Source: UBA10103 sp964437185 (lineage in GTDB: Bacteria; Patescibacteriota; Minisyncoccia; Phycocordibacterales; UBA2100). Taken from it: a DNA stretch of 64,000 nucleotides. A program made the position numbers and the translations under genes. Within the stretch, counting starts at the first letter, position 1. Each line of letters opens with the position of its first letter. Below are positions 15,236 to 25,550 of this stretch, one piece after another. The stretch covers positions 1 to 64,000 of the forward strand of contig CAYTFU010000004.1 in assembly GCA_964437185.1 (NCBI GenBank). Reading direction: 5' to 3'. The notes under the pieces are model-generated. The model had not been told where the DNA came from. It searched no databases and worked only from the letters and a program-made list of their open reading frames with translations.

Positions 15236-16528
15236 CTAGTAGCTTTTGAGCTGCTTGGCTTTCTCGTGGAAACGGATGCGCTCGAGTGCTTTTGCTTCGA
15301 TCTGGCGGATGCGTTCGCGCGTGACGCCGAATTCTCGGCCCACCTCTTCAAGCGTGAAGCAAATTCCTTCGTCTGTGAGACCATTGCGCATTTCGAGAAT
15401 CTTTCTCTCTTTCGGAGAAAGCTCGTCGAGAATTGCGGCCATCTGCTCATTCAAAATCCTGCGTGAAGCATCCTGATCGGGCGAAGCGATCGTGTCGTCT
15501 GCGATAAAGCTACCGAGCGTGGAGCGCTCGTCGTCGTCTTCGCCGACGGGAGATTCGAGCGATACGGTGTCCTGGTTGATCTTCTGGATAGTATAAATTT
15601 TGTCGATTTCTATGCCCATTTCGGCTGCAATTTCTTCCGGAAGCGGATCGCGACCGAGGTGTTGAGAGAGCTCACGGACCTTTTGCTTGTATTTCGCGAT
15701 CGTCTCCACCATGTGCACCGGGATGCGAATAGTGCGCGACTGATCGGCGAGCGCACGCGTAATTGCCTGCCTGATCCACCACGTCGCGTACGTAGAAAAT
15801 TTATATCCCTTTGTGTAATCAAATTTGTCTACAGCCTTAAAGAGGCCGAGATTCCCTTCTTGAATAAGATCGAGAAGCGTGAGATCGGGCGAACGATTCA
15901 CGTACTTCTTTGCGATTGAGACAACGAGACGAAGGTTGGACCGCGCCAAAATGCTGCGCGCCTCATCGTCGCCCAAGAGGATGCGCTTCGCGAGCTCCTT
16001 TTCTTGGTGGCCGTTGAGAAGCGGGTACTGACCGATTTCCCGAAGATACATTTGCACCGAGTCAAAGCCCGCGTCGCTGCGGCGATTCTGGAGTTTCTTA
16101 CTCGCGAGTACGAGATCGGCAGAAGTGTCTTCAAGCATGCCGCCGCCCTCTAACACATCGATCCCCGCAACACCGAAGAGCTCGTAAATTTCTTCGAGCA
16201 ACACAACATTATCCTCAATGGTGGGAAACTCGCGCAAAATCTCATCGTACGTAATATATCCACGCTCTTTACCAAGCGTGATGAGCGCGTTCACTTTTCC
16301 CTGCCTCTTCGCATCCATCGTACTGCCTTTCGAAGCCGACTTTACCCTCCTCTGCTTTGACGGGCGCGACTTATTCACAGCCCGCGCCGACTTTGGTGTG
16401 GTACTCTTTTTGCTGGAAGTACGGGTACGGACGACTCGTTTCGGTAGTGCACGCTTTTTGGAAACGGGTCGTTTCGCTGCTCTTGCGGCTTTTTTCATTT
16501 TCTTTTTTGATTTTATTTTTTTTGCCAT
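15236..16528 (-). CDS. rpoD: RNA polymerase primary sigma factor (sigma-70)
   Basis: The 430-residue sigma factor has a very basic Lys/Arg/Ser-rich N terminus (about 1-70) in place of region 1.1. Region 1.2 is at SVQMYLREIGQYPLL, region 2 at LRLVVSIAKKY through FSTYATWWIRQAITRAL, region 3 at VHMVETI and region 4 at LTLEEVGREFGVTRERIRQIE-type sequence near the C terminus. It is the only sigma gene in the window and should read the TTGACA/TATAAT promoters noted here. The upstream extension to 16564 was rejected because the basic N terminus starts at MAKKIK. It follows dnaG, as in many bacteria. Confidence 0.95.
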   Translation of the reverse strand: MAKKIKSKKKMKKAARAAKRPVSKKRALPKRVVRTRTSSKKSTTPKSARAVNKSRPSKQRRVKSASKGSTMDAKRQGKVNALITLGKERGYITYDEILREFPTIEDNVVLLEEIYELFGVAGIDVLEGGGMLEDTSADLVLASKKLQNRRSDAGFDSVQMYLREIGQYPLLNGHQEKELAKRILLGDDEARSILARSNLRLVVSIAKKYVNRSPDLTLLDLIQEGNLGLFKAVDKFDYTKGYKFSTYATWWIRQAITRALADQSRTIRIPVHMVETIAKYKQKVRELSQHLGRDPLPEEIAAEMGIEIDKIYTIQKINQDTVSLESPVGEDDDERSTLGSFIADDTIASPDQDASRRILNEQMAAILDELSPKERKILEMRNGLTDEGICFTLEEVGREFGVTRERIRQIEAKALERIRFHEKAKQLKSY

Positions 16529-16642
16529 ACGACAAAAAGATTCACTATGAACCTTCTCAATCAAGTGGGATCAAATATACAGACGACCAAAATAACGCTT
16601 ATTTCCAGCGAAATATAGCACGTGAGGGTCGAACACGCAAGT

Positions 16643-18364
16643 CTATACCCTTTCGTGAATTTGTCCAATCCGAGTTGTCAACAGTTTACACACACCCAGG
16701 AGTCGCGTCATTTCTTGCTCATCTTTTGCGTTTTCTGCGCGCTTAAGCGCAGCCGTAGCGATTTCAAGCTCAGCAGCGAGGAGTTCCTTGATCATTACAT
16801 GAAGAAGAACGCTCGCCTCTTGACCCGCGTTCGAGCTCCCGCCATACAGGCGCTCAGCCGAGAATCGCAACCTTTCTTTCTCATCGTCGCTGAGCGTAGA
16901 AAGTGCGGCAAACGCAGTTGGTCCGATTGCCGTCTCCAGCTCATTCGCAAAATCTGCCAAATCAACGGAGGGCTTTGCGAGCGATTGTTGCCACAGAAGA
17001 ATGGAAAACGCCTGCCGCGCCCTGTCCGAGGATGCATTCGAATGTTTTGGGACCACCGGCACATTCGGAGCGTTGCCCTCTGGCGAAGGAACCTTGGGTA
17101 CGTGAGCGAGCGCCTCCGTGACTGCCGCCTCGGAAACACCGAGGCGTTTCGCGATCTCGCGAAGGTACTGCTCTTTCGCAATCGGACTTTGTACATCGGT
17201 GAGAAATGGGAGCACTACCGATTCAACAACGCGACGAAATCGATCCTGTTGCGGAGAATGTTTTTCGAGCACGTCGAGTAGAAACGTGATTACATCCTTT
17301 GAATCACGAATTATCGCCTTCCAAACATCAGGACCTTTCGTGCGAATCAGATCCGCAGGATCCAGACCCTCTGGAAGCTGAGCCACCTTCACATTAAGCC
17401 CCGCCTGCAAAGCGGCCCGCGCCGCCCTGCCAGCCGCCTTAATGCCCGCTGCGTCGGGATCGAGCGCCAAGACGAGGTTGTCGGTCATTCGGTGGATCAG
17501 CGCCGCGTGCTCTCCCGTAAATGCGGTGCCTGAGACCGCGACGGTGTTGGCCCATCCTGCTTGATGCGAAGCCAAGAGATCCATTTGCCCCTCCACGAGG
17601 ATAGCGCAACCGAGCTTTCGCATCGCAACTTTTGCCCTATCAAAGCCGTATAAAATGCGGGATTTGTGGAAAAGGAGAGTTTCGGGGCTATTGAGATACT
17701 TGGGCGCTTCGGGCGAAGCGTTTTCACCAAAGATGCGCCCAGAAAATCCCACGATGCGCCCTGCGCTATCACTGATAGGAAACATAATTCGATTTCGGAA
17801 TTTGTCGGTGAGGGTGCCTCTCTCCGTGCGCTTCGCGAGACCCGCGTCTAGGATCTCCTTGTCGGCAAACTTTTTTGACCGAAGGTAGTCAGAGGCATCA
17901 CTCCACGAATCACCGGCAAGACCGAGTCGAAAATCCCGGATCGTTGAGTCGGTAACTCCCCGCTCGCGCAAGTATTTTTTTGCACTTTCGCTCAGTTTCG
18001 AACCATAAAATATCGTGGCGTTCTCCAAAAGCTCAAAGAGGTGATCCCGCTCATCTTTTTGTTCTTTATTGCCTCGCGCATAGACAAGCTCAACGCCCGC
18101 TTTCTCGGCAAGGATTTTGAGCGCTCCCTTGAAATCCACACCCTCAATCGACTCGACGAAGGAAAAAATATCGCCGCCGACATTGCATCCAAAACAATGG
18201 TACGTGCCCCGCTCGGGCGACACATGAAATGAAGGTGTGCGCTCCGCATGAAAGGGGCATCGCGCGCGTAGCGATGCTCCCGCCCGATCCAACTTCACGT
18301 ATTGCGAAACCACATCGACAATCGAAAGCTTATCTTTAATTTGTTGTACTGAATCTCCAGCCAT
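16643..18364 (-). CDS. dnaG: DNA primase
   Basis: The 573-residue primase synthesises RNA primers at the fork. The N-terminal zinc-ribbon is formed by CPFHAERTPSFHV and YHCFGCNVGGD (residues about 38-65). The TOPRIM core has ILVEGQMDLL and LALDPDAAG. The C-terminal DnaB-interacting helices are short and divergent. The ORF extends to 18427, but the ATG at 18364 begins the conserved MAGDSVQQIKDKLSIVDVV and has CATAAT exactly 6 bases upstream, so it is taken as a leaderless start. rpoD follows 114 bases downstream. Confidence 0.94.
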   Translation of the reverse strand: MAGDSVQQIKDKLSIVDVVSQYVKLDRAGASLRARCPFHAERTPSFHVSPERGTYHCFGCNVGGDIFSFVESIEGVDFKGALKILAEKAGVELVYARGNKEQKDERDHLFELLENATIFYGSKLSESAKKYLRERGVTDSTIRDFRLGLAGDSWSDASDYLRSKKFADKEILDAGLAKRTERGTLTDKFRNRIMFPISDSAGRIVGFSGRIFGENASPEAPKYLNSPETLLFHKSRILYGFDRAKVAMRKLGCAILVEGQMDLLASHQAGWANTVAVSGTAFTGEHAALIHRMTDNLVLALDPDAAGIKAAGRAARAALQAGLNVKVAQLPEGLDPADLIRTKGPDVWKAIIRDSKDVITFLLDVLEKHSPQQDRFRRVVESVVLPFLTDVQSPIAKEQYLREIAKRLGVSEAAVTEALAHVPKVPSPEGNAPNVPVVPKHSNASSDRARQAFSILLWQQSLAKPSVDLADFANELETAIGPTAFAALSTLSDDEKERLRFSAERLYGGSSNAGQEASVLLHVMIKELLAAELEIATAALKRAENAKDEQEMTRLLGVCKLLTTRIGQIHERV

Positions 18365-18426
18365 GTGACCATTATGCGCTTTTGCTTGTAAAAGCGCGAC
18401 CTTAGGAGATAGAAAACCTTCATGCA

Positions 18427-18453
18427 AAGCGCCGCCCCAAAGGGGCGGCGCTT
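18427..18453 (-). terminator. intrinsic terminator after rpoBC
   Basis: A perfect 12-bp stem, AAGCGCCGCCCC paired with GGGGCGGCGCTT around AAA, lies 24 bases after the rpoC stop on the minus strand. Only a weak T-rich tail (GGTTTTC) follows about 10 bases later. Confidence 0.7.
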
Positions 18454-18476
18454 GTGAGGGTCGGACTCGATATTTT

Positions 18477-21400
18477 CTATCGATCCGCCGTTTCCTTCAC
18501 TACTTCGGCGGGAGCGGAGGCGGCAAGATCTTCTTCCATTTGCTGGATGAGCTTGTACTTTTTGCTGCCCTTAAAGCCTGTTCCCGCAGGGATAAGACGG
18601 CCGATGATCACGTTTTCCTTGAGACCCACAAGTCGGTCCACCGCACCTCCTACGGCCGCTTCTGCGAGCTTACGCGGAGTGTTTTGGAAGGAAATCGCGG
18701 AGAGGAATGACGCACGCGTGAGCGAGACTTCCGTGATACCGAGGAGGAGCTGTTTACCCTTCGCAGGCTCCCCGTCCGCTTCTTTCTGCGTCTTGTTGAT
18801 TCGCTCGAACTCAAAGTCGGCAACAATCTCACCGGCGGAAATACCTGTGTCGCCCGAGTTCGTGACAGAGACGCGGCTAAACATCTGCTTCACGATAATT
18901 TCCAGGTGCTTTCGCGCCGTGGAAACACCCTGCAATTCGTAAATGCGCGTAATCTCGTTGATGATGTACTGTTGAGATCGTTCCTTACCTGCGTACTGGA
19001 AGAGCTCGTCGAGATCCGCTGACCCGTCGGTCAAGAAGTCTCCCTTCGTAACGGAAGCCCCCACTTTCACAAGGATAGTTCGGAGTGGGTGAATGCGGTA
19101 CTCCGCATCTTTCTTCGCGGCTTTCGCCGTCTTCACCGCAGTACTCGCCTCTGGAAGAATCGTAATGACCGTCTCCGACCCATCTTTCATGATGTCAGTG
19201 ACGACGCCCGATACGCGCGCAATCGTTGCAGGCAACTTCGGCATGCGCGTCTCAAATACCTCTTCAACGCGAGGCAGACCCATGGTGATGTCTCCGCCCG
19301 CTGTTGCGACGCCTCCGGTGTGGAAGGTACGCATCGTGAGCTGCGTGCCCGGTTCGCCGATTGCTTGTGCGGCGATAACGCCCACGGCTTCGCCGACATC
19401 CACGAGTTCGCCCGTCGTCAGATCCATGCCGTAGCACATCTGGCAAACGCCGCGTGCAACCTTACATGTCATTGGTGAACGTACAATCACCTCCTTTTCT
19501 TGGCTGTCTTCCACCACTTTCGCATCGTCACGATTGAGTAGATGATTGCGTTTGAATTCCGCCGCATTTTCGCCGAGCACTCGTCCTGCCACTCGGTCGG
19601 CAAAAGAGCCGCCGATATTTTCTTTGCCCGGGCGGGGAATGATTACGCCCTCTTTAGTCCCGCAATCATTCTCAAGCACAATGACGTCGTGCGCGACATC
19701 GAAGAGTCGGCGTGTCAGGTATCCCGCGCGTGCCGTGTTGAGCGCTGTGTCCGCGAGACCCTTACGAGCACCGTGTGTCGAGATGAAGTACTCGATTGGC
19801 GTGAGGCCTTCTTTGAGCGACGAGGTGATAGGGAACTCGATGATCTCTCCGCGAGGGTTGGTGATGAGACCCTTCATACCCACCATCTGATGAAGCTGCA
19901 CGACAGAACCTCGTGCGCCCGATGTGATCATGTCGTGTACCGAGCCGGTACTATCGAGTGCTCCGACGACGTGCTTGCGCAACTCGCCAGATACCTTGCC
20001 CCAGATTTCGATCGTCATGCGGCGGCGTTCGTCTTCCGTGAGGAGGCCGTTGTTGTAGTTTTCGAGTTCTTTTGCTGCCTGCTCGCGACCCTTCGCAACC
20101 ATTTCATGTTTAATGCCAGGAACCACGACGTCTGAAATGGACCACGTGATACCCGCGTACGTCGCGTAACGGAAACCAAACGCCTTAATTTTGTCGAGAA
20201 TAGCAGGGACGCCATCGAGCTTGTAGTGCGTTACGAGATTTTGCACGAGCGCTCCCATGCGCTTGTTCGTGATTTCTTCATTGAGGTACGGGAAATCGCT
20301 CGGCAACACTGAGTTGAAGAGAAGCCGACCAACGGTCGTATCAAACACCTTGCCCTCAAATTGCGCATACTTTTTGTTGTCACTCGGAAGCACTTTGATC
20401 TTCGCGCGCAAATCGATCGCGCCAAAATCGTGTGCCGTAATCGCAGAATTCGTAGAAGGGAACGCGCTCCCCTCGCCTTTCAGACCGTCCACGGCCTTCG
20501 TCATCCAGAAGCAGCCAAGCACGATGTCGAGGAGTTTCGAAGCCACGACCACATCGCCCGAACCCGGCTTCAGCACGTTTTTGTTGGCCGACATGATCTG
20601 CGCTGCCTCCATCTGCGCAGCCTCAGAAAGCGGCACGTGCACTGCCATCGCGTCGCCGTCGAAGTCTGCGTTGTATGCAGGACACACGAGTGGGTGTACT
20701 TGAATCGCGTTGCCTTCGATCAGAACGGGACGGAACGCCTGAATGGACTGTCGGTGGAGTGTCGGTGCGCGGTTCAAGAGTACGTATTTATTTTTGATAG
20801 CCTCTTCGAGAATCGGCCAGACTTCCGGAGCCTCATCTTCAATCAAGCGTCCCGCGCCGCGGATGTTGTATGCGAGTTCGCGCGCGAGGAGTCCCTGAAT
20901 GACAAACGGACGGAAAAGTTCGAGCACCATGTGCTTTGGAAGACCGCACTCGTCGAGCGCGAGATCAGGACCGACGACGATAACCGAGCGGCCTGAGTAA
21001 TCGACGCGCTTACCGAGAAGGTTTTGACGGAGGTAGCCGTGCTTACCCTTCAGGTAATCCGCGAGCGATTTGAGCGCGCGACGTCGGCCTCCGAGAATAC
21101 CGAGCACACCAGCGCCTCGACGCATCGAGTTGTCGAGGAGCGCGTCGACGGCTTCCTGAAGAATTCTTTTTTCATTGCGCAAGATCACTTCCGGCGCGTG
21201 AATGGCCTGGAGGCGCTTGAGACGGTTGTTACGATTGATGACGCGACGATAGAGGTCGTTGAGATCAGACGAAGCGTGTCGCCCACCCTCGAGTGCGACC
21301 ATCGGCCGCAGTGCTGGTGGGACCACAGGAAGTCGAGTCAAAAACATCCATTCAGGACGCACGCCCGCACGCTGCAAGCTCTCGGCAAGAGCAAGACGCT

Positions 21401-22163
21401 TGCGAAGCTTGTCGCGATCAGCCGCTCCGGATTTCTCGTACGCTTCGCGCGTTTTTTCGATGAATTTCCCAAGATCAATGTTCTTAAGAATTGTATAGAG
21501 TGCTTCTGCTCCGATTGCCGCACGGAACATCGCGCCATACTTCACCGCAAAAAGATGGTACGTGGCCTCATCTAAGACGACGCCTTGTCGCACTGATTCA
21601 ATTTCTCGCTTCGCTTTTGTGGCGCGCTCCTTGAGATCGGTCTTGATTTCCGCCGACGCGGCAGATTTCGTCTTGGTCTGAAACTCCTGTTCAAGATCTT
21701 TGAGCAATCGCGTGCGCTCTTCTTCGTCGACGTGCGTCACGATGTGACCCGCAAAATACACGACCTTTTCTACCTCGGCGGCCGAGAGGCCAAGCATGAG
21801 CGCGATTCGTGAAGGAATGCCGCGCAAAAACCAGATGTGAGACACGGGGGTTGCGAGGTCGATGTGTCCCATGCGCTCACGGCGCACAATCGCGCGTGTG
21901 ATTTCAACACCACATTTTTCACACACGATGCCTCGGAAACGGATGCCGCGGTATTTTCCGCAGTAACATTCGTAGTCCTTTTCAGGGCCAAATACACGCT
22001 CGTCGAAGAGGCCGTTTTTCTCCGGTCGCTGCGTTCGGTAGTTGATGGTCTCCGGCTTTGTGATTTCACCAAAACTCCACTCGAGAATGCGTTCAGGAGA
22101 CGAGAGTCTCATTGAGACTGCTTCGAAGTCCTGTGGGATGACGTCTTTCTTTTTGATTGCCAT
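18477..22163 (-). CDS. rpoC: RNA polymerase beta-prime subunit
   Basis: The 1228-residue catalytic subunit has an N-terminal zinc finger (CYCGKYRGIRFRGIVCEKCG, about residues 66-85). The active-site Mg motif NADFDGD is at about residues 498-504. The trigger-loop region is at about 780-850, and the second Cys cluster is in CKVARGVCQMC. It is shorter than E. coli RpoC (1407), mainly from missing lineage-specific insertions. It starts 9 bases after the rpoB stop; AAAGGAGG lies in the last rpoB codons but 19 bases from the ATG, too far for a normal ribosome site. Confidence 0.97.
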   Translation of the reverse strand: MAIKKKDVIPQDFEAVSMRLSSPERILEWSFGEITKPETINYRTQRPEKNGLFDERVFGPEKDYECYCGKYRGIRFRGIVCEKCGVEITRAIVRRERMGHIDLATPVSHIWFLRGIPSRIALMLGLSAAEVEKVVYFAGHIVTHVDEEERTRLLKDLEQEFQTKTKSAASAEIKTDLKERATKAKREIESVRQGVVLDEATYHLFAVKYGAMFRAAIGAEALYTILKNIDLGKFIEKTREAYEKSGAADRDKLRKRLALAESLQRAGVRPEWMFLTRLPVVPPALRPMVALEGGRHASSDLNDLYRRVINRNNRLKRLQAIHAPEVILRNEKRILQEAVDALLDNSMRRGAGVLGILGGRRRALKSLADYLKGKHGYLRQNLLGKRVDYSGRSVIVVGPDLALDECGLPKHMVLELFRPFVIQGLLARELAYNIRGAGRLIEDEAPEVWPILEEAIKNKYVLLNRAPTLHRQSIQAFRPVLIEGNAIQVHPLVCPAYNADFDGDAMAVHVPLSEAAQMEAAQIMSANKNVLKPGSGDVVVASKLLDIVLGCFWMTKAVDGLKGEGSAFPSTNSAITAHDFGAIDLRAKIKVLPSDNKKYAQFEGKVFDTTVGRLLFNSVLPSDFPYLNEEITNKRMGALVQNLVTHYKLDGVPAILDKIKAFGFRYATYAGITWSISDVVVPGIKHEMVAKGREQAAKELENYNNGLLTEDERRRMTIEIWGKVSGELRKHVVGALDSTGSVHDMITSGARGSVVQLHQMVGMKGLITNPRGEIIEFPITSSLKEGLTPIEYFISTHGARKGLADTALNTARAGYLTRRLFDVAHDVIVLENDCGTKEGVIIPRPGKENIGGSFADRVAGRVLGENAAEFKRNHLLNRDDAKVVEDSQEKEVIVRSPMTCKVARGVCQMCYGMDLTTGELVDVGEAVGVIAAQAIGEPGTQLTMRTFHTGGVATAGGDITMGLPRVEEVFETRMPKLPATIARVSGVVTDIMKDGSETVITILPEASTAVKTAKAAKKDAEYRIHPLRTILVKVGASVTKGDFLTDGSADLDELFQYAGKERSQQYIINEITRIYELQGVSTARKHLEIIVKQMFSRVSVTNSGDTGISAGEIVADFEFERINKTQKEADGEPAKGKQLLLGITEVSLTRASFLSAISFQNTPRKLAEAAVGGAVDRLVGLKENVIIGRLIPAGTGFKGSKKYKLIQQMEEDLAASAPAEVVKETADR

Positions 22164-22172
22164 ACGAAGTGA

Positions 22173-25100
22173 TTAGTTTTGTGAACCTCCTTTAAATTCG
22201 ATGTCGATACCGAGCCCGCGCAAATGCCTGACCAAGACATTGAAGGTGGCTGGTGTGTTGGACTCCTGAATACGCTGACCAGAAACGATCGCGTCAAATG
22301 CTGCGCTGCGGCCCAAGATGTCGTCTGACTTGATCGTAAGGATCTCTCGCAGGGAGTACGCGGCGCCGTAGCCGAGGAACGCCCAGACTTCCATTTCTCC
22401 GACGCGCTGACCGCCGTTTTGCGCCTTTCCGCCGAGTGGCTGCTGCGTCGTGAGCGAGTACGGCCCGATTGAGCGCATGTGGATCTTGTCTTCCACCATG
22501 TGATGAAGCTTCAGCATGTACATGACGCCAACCGAGACCGGCTGCGCAAACGCTTCGCCAGTGCGACCGTCGAAGAGCACTCGTTTGCCGTCTTCGCGAA
22601 CGCCGGCTTCTTTAAGCTCGCTGCGAATTTCTTCTTCAGTTGCGCCTGCAAATGATGGGACGATCGCCTGATAGCCGAGCATGTCGGCCGCAAGGCCCAA
22701 GTGCAATTCGAGGATCTGGCCGAGGTTCATACGCGAGGGGACTCCAAGCGGCGTGAGGATGATGTCTACTGGATTTCCATCCTGATCAAATGGCATGTCT
22801 TCCTCAGGAAGAATCCTCGAGATGACGCCTTTGTTACCGTGACGGCCCGCGAGCTTGTCGCCAACCGAGACCGTGCGCAACTGCGCAACTTCAATGTGTA
22901 CGCGCTTGATGACGCCGCTCTCGAGCTGGTCGCCTGTCTCTCGCGAAAACACCTTCACACCAATCACGCGACCACGCTTTCCGCCTTCCATGCGCAAAGA
23001 AGTGTCCTTCACATCCTTCGCCTTCTCACCGAAAATTGCGTGGAGGAGGCGCTCTTCCGGCGTCAGTTGCGTCTCTCCTTTTGGAGTCACTTTGCCGACG
23101 AGAATATCGCCCGAGCGCACTTCGGCGCCGATGCGAATCACTCCGTCTTCATCGAGGTTGCGGAGTTTAAACTCCGAAACGTTCGGGATGTCGTGTGTTG
23201 TGACCTCTGCTCCGAGTTTTGTGTCGCGAACGACGCAGATGAATTCCTCCATGTGAATCGAGGTGAAGCGAGCTTCTTTTGCGAGTTTTTCTGAAATAAC
23301 GATCGCGTCTTCGTAATTGGCACCAAACCATGGCAAGAATGCGACGCGCACGTTTTGGCCAATAGCGAGCTGTCCGCCGACCGAGGTCGACGTGTCAGCG
23401 AGTACCGTGCCCTTCTTCACAGAGTCACCAACCGAGATGAGGGGTCGCTGATGGAACGAGGTGAAGCCGTTGGTTCGAGAGAAATTGACAAGCGGGTACT
23501 CCTTGGTCTTCCCATCAGAATTTTTGACCTTAATCATTCGCGCGTCGCCAAACGTCACTTCGCCTGCTTCCTCCGCGATGACGAGTCGGCCAGAGTCGCG
23601 CGCTGCTGCGGCCTCCACGCCAGTACCCACGACAGGTGCTTCTGGCACCACGAGCGGTACCGCCTGCTTTTGCATGTTTGAACCCATGAGCGCGCGGTTT
23701 GCATCGTCGTTCTCGACAAACGGAATGAGCGACGTCGCAACGGAGAATGGTTGGTTGGTCGCAACCTCCATAAAATCCACGTGCTCGCGCTTCACGAGCG
23801 TCGGATTACCCTCCTTTCGAACCTCCGCCATTTTGACGGTTATGAGGCCTGAGTCATCGCGCGGAGTCGCTGCGTGCGCAATTGCGTATTGCTCTTCTTC
23901 GAGTGCATTGAGGTACACAATTTCCTTCGTAATGACTCCTTTTTCTACCTTTGCATATGGGGTCTCGATAATGCCGAATTCGTTGGGCCTTGCATAGAGC
24001 GACATGTGCAACACGAGACCGATGTTCTTTCCTTCCGGCGTGTGGATGGGGCAGACGCGACCGTAGTGGGAAGAGTGCACGTCGCGCACCTCGAGGCCTG
24101 CGCGCTCTGATGTAAGACCACCGCGTCCGAGAGTTGAGAGGGTACGGAGGTGTTCGATTTCGTCCAGCGTGTTGTACTGTTGCATGAGCTGCGAGAGCTG
24201 GTCCGTGGTGAAGAATTCTCGGATTGCAGCCTGGAACGGTCGCGGATTGACGAGCGACACGGGATTTGTGGTCTCCGCATCTACCATCGCCATGCGATCC
24301 TGGATGTTGCGCTTCATGCGCGAGAGTCCCACGCGCATACGACCTTCGAGAAGTTCGCCCGCAAAACGGACGCGACGAAAACCAAGGTGGTCGATGTCGT
24401 CTGACTGAGCTGATGGATTTGCGTTCATTTCTGCGATGTTCGTGATGATGCGAACGACGTCGGAAAGTGTGAGCGTGGCATTGGAGAGATCTTTTTCAGA
24501 TGTACCGAGGCCAAAGCGGCGATTGAAGTGGAATCGGCCAACGCGAGAAAAATCGTATCGCTCAGCTGAAAGAATCGATTCTACATGCGCGCGTGCGGAT
24601 TCAGGCGTCGCAATATCGCCATCGCGAAGCCGGCGATAGATTTCGACAAACGCTTCTTCGGGAGTGTGCGCATGATCGTGCGCGAGCGTCGCCTTGATAG
24701 CCTCTACAGCGAGCGGTGAACTAGAAAATTTACCGAGAACGTCCTTCTCAGATGCGAGTCCGAGGACGCGCAAAAGCGAGGTGACGGGGAAGCGGCGCTT
24801 CCGATCAATCTTTACGTAGATACCACCATCCGCATCGGATTCGATCTCAATCCACACCCCGCGTGCCGGAATGATTTTGGCAGCAAAGTAATTTTTTCCT
24901 TTGTAGGGGACTGATTCGAAGAAAACTCCGTACGAGCGAGCGAGCTGCGGCACTACGATGCGCTCGACGCCGTTGATGATGAAGGTGCCGTGCGGAGTCA
25001 TCCATGGAAAATCCGCAAGAAAAATCTCTTGCTCCTTCTCTTCGCCCGTCGTCTTGTTCTTGAGGCGCACGACCATCGAAAGCGGAGATTCGTAGGTGCG

Positions 25101-25349
25101 CATCGCACGCTTCGCGTAGTACTCGTCCCATCGCAACTCGCCAAATGCAAACTTCACGAGCTTCAACTCAAACTTCTTGCCGGAGTGGTCGGTGATTGGA
25201 GAAAATTCTTTAAAAACGCGCTCTGCGCCTGTCTCCACGAAATCTCGAAACGATGCGATCTGAGCCTCGACGAGACTCGGAAACTTCACGAGCGGCTCGC
25301 GAAACTTCCCAAAATACTTCTGCGGACGAACTGCGCGTGTTTTTGCCAT
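22173..25349 (-). CDS. rpoB: RNA polymerase beta subunit
   Basis: The 1058-residue subunit has conserved fork and Rif-region sequence (LSQLMQQYNTLDEIEHLRTLS, with the usual rifampicin-contact strand altered) and HTPEGKNIGL. The nucleotide-binding Lys segments are in GDKLAGRHGNKGV, and the C-terminal KPLGGKAQ-like motif is QQPLGGKAQNGGQRVGEM. It lacks the large insertions of proteobacterial RpoB. A strong promoter lies about 135 bases upstream, with a hairpin in the leader. No Shine-Dalgarno is visible before the ATG. It heads the rpoBC operon; no rplL/rplJ genes precede it. Confidence 0.97.
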   Translation of the reverse strand: MAKTRAVRPQKYFGKFREPLVKFPSLVEAQIASFRDFVETGAERVFKEFSPITDHSGKKFELKLVKFAFGELRWDEYYAKRAMRTYESPLSMVVRLKNKTTGEEKEQEIFLADFPWMTPHGTFIINGVERIVVPQLARSYGVFFESVPYKGKNYFAAKIIPARGVWIEIESDADGGIYVKIDRKRRFPVTSLLRVLGLASEKDVLGKFSSSPLAVEAIKATLAHDHAHTPEEAFVEIYRRLRDGDIATPESARAHVESILSAERYDFSRVGRFHFNRRFGLGTSEKDLSNATLTLSDVVRIITNIAEMNANPSAQSDDIDHLGFRRVRFAGELLEGRMRVGLSRMKRNIQDRMAMVDAETTNPVSLVNPRPFQAAIREFFTTDQLSQLMQQYNTLDEIEHLRTLSTLGRGGLTSERAGLEVRDVHSSHYGRVCPIHTPEGKNIGLVLHMSLYARPNEFGIIETPYAKVEKGVITKEIVYLNALEEEQYAIAHAATPRDDSGLITVKMAEVRKEGNPTLVKREHVDFMEVATNQPFSVATSLIPFVENDDANRALMGSNMQKQAVPLVVPEAPVVGTGVEAAAARDSGRLVIAEEAGEVTFGDARMIKVKNSDGKTKEYPLVNFSRTNGFTSFHQRPLISVGDSVKKGTVLADTSTSVGGQLAIGQNVRVAFLPWFGANYEDAIVISEKLAKEARFTSIHMEEFICVVRDTKLGAEVTTHDIPNVSEFKLRNLDEDGVIRIGAEVRSGDILVGKVTPKGETQLTPEERLLHAIFGEKAKDVKDTSLRMEGGKRGRVIGVKVFSRETGDQLESGVIKRVHIEVAQLRTVSVGDKLAGRHGNKGVISRILPEEDMPFDQDGNPVDIILTPLGVPSRMNLGQILELHLGLAADMLGYQAIVPSFAGATEEEIRSELKEAGVREDGKRVLFDGRTGEAFAQPVSVGVMYMLKLHHMVEDKIHMRSIGPYSLTTQQPLGGKAQNGGQRVGEMEVWAFLGYGAAYSLREILTIKSDDILGRSAAFDAIVSGQRIQESNTPATFNVLVRHLRGLGIDIEFKGGSQN

Positions 25350-25404
25350 ACAACAAGATTTCCATGCGGCGCTCGAGTCGCCGTAGGTAAGAATGTTATT
25401 AAAT

Positions 25405-25444
25405 TTTTACTAAAAGGCTTCCCCGCTAAACCTTTTACTAAAAG
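25405..25444 (-). promoter_or_regulatory. hairpin and repeat in the rpoB leader
   Basis: In the minus-strand RNA leader, AAAAGG and CCTTTT (complement of 25431-25436 and 25412-25417) can form a stem. It is followed by AGTAAAAATTT, so it resembles a weak attenuator. The pattern TTTTACTAAAAG occurs twice (25405-25416, 25433-25444). It could tune rpoBC transcription; this is inference. Confidence 0.35.
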
Positions 25445-25484
25445 CGCAGCCAGAACTCAATCGGCTCGTAGCAAATGTCGCGCG

Positions 25485-25512
25485 ATTGTATCACCTTCTC
25501 CCTTCCGGTCAA
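25485..25512 (-). promoter_or_regulatory. rpoBC promoter
   Basis: On the minus strand TTGACC (25512-25507) and TACAAT (25490-25485) are separated by 16 bases. The expected RNA start near 25478 leaves a leader of about 130 bases before rpoB. Confidence 0.7.
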
Positions 25513-25550
25513 CCTTGACACTTATCCACATCCGTGGTCTATTCGCAAAT

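Noticed and set aside
19542..20996. Several long plus-strand ORFs opposite rpoC
   Set aside because: Antisense shadows of a long, GC-rich conserved gene.
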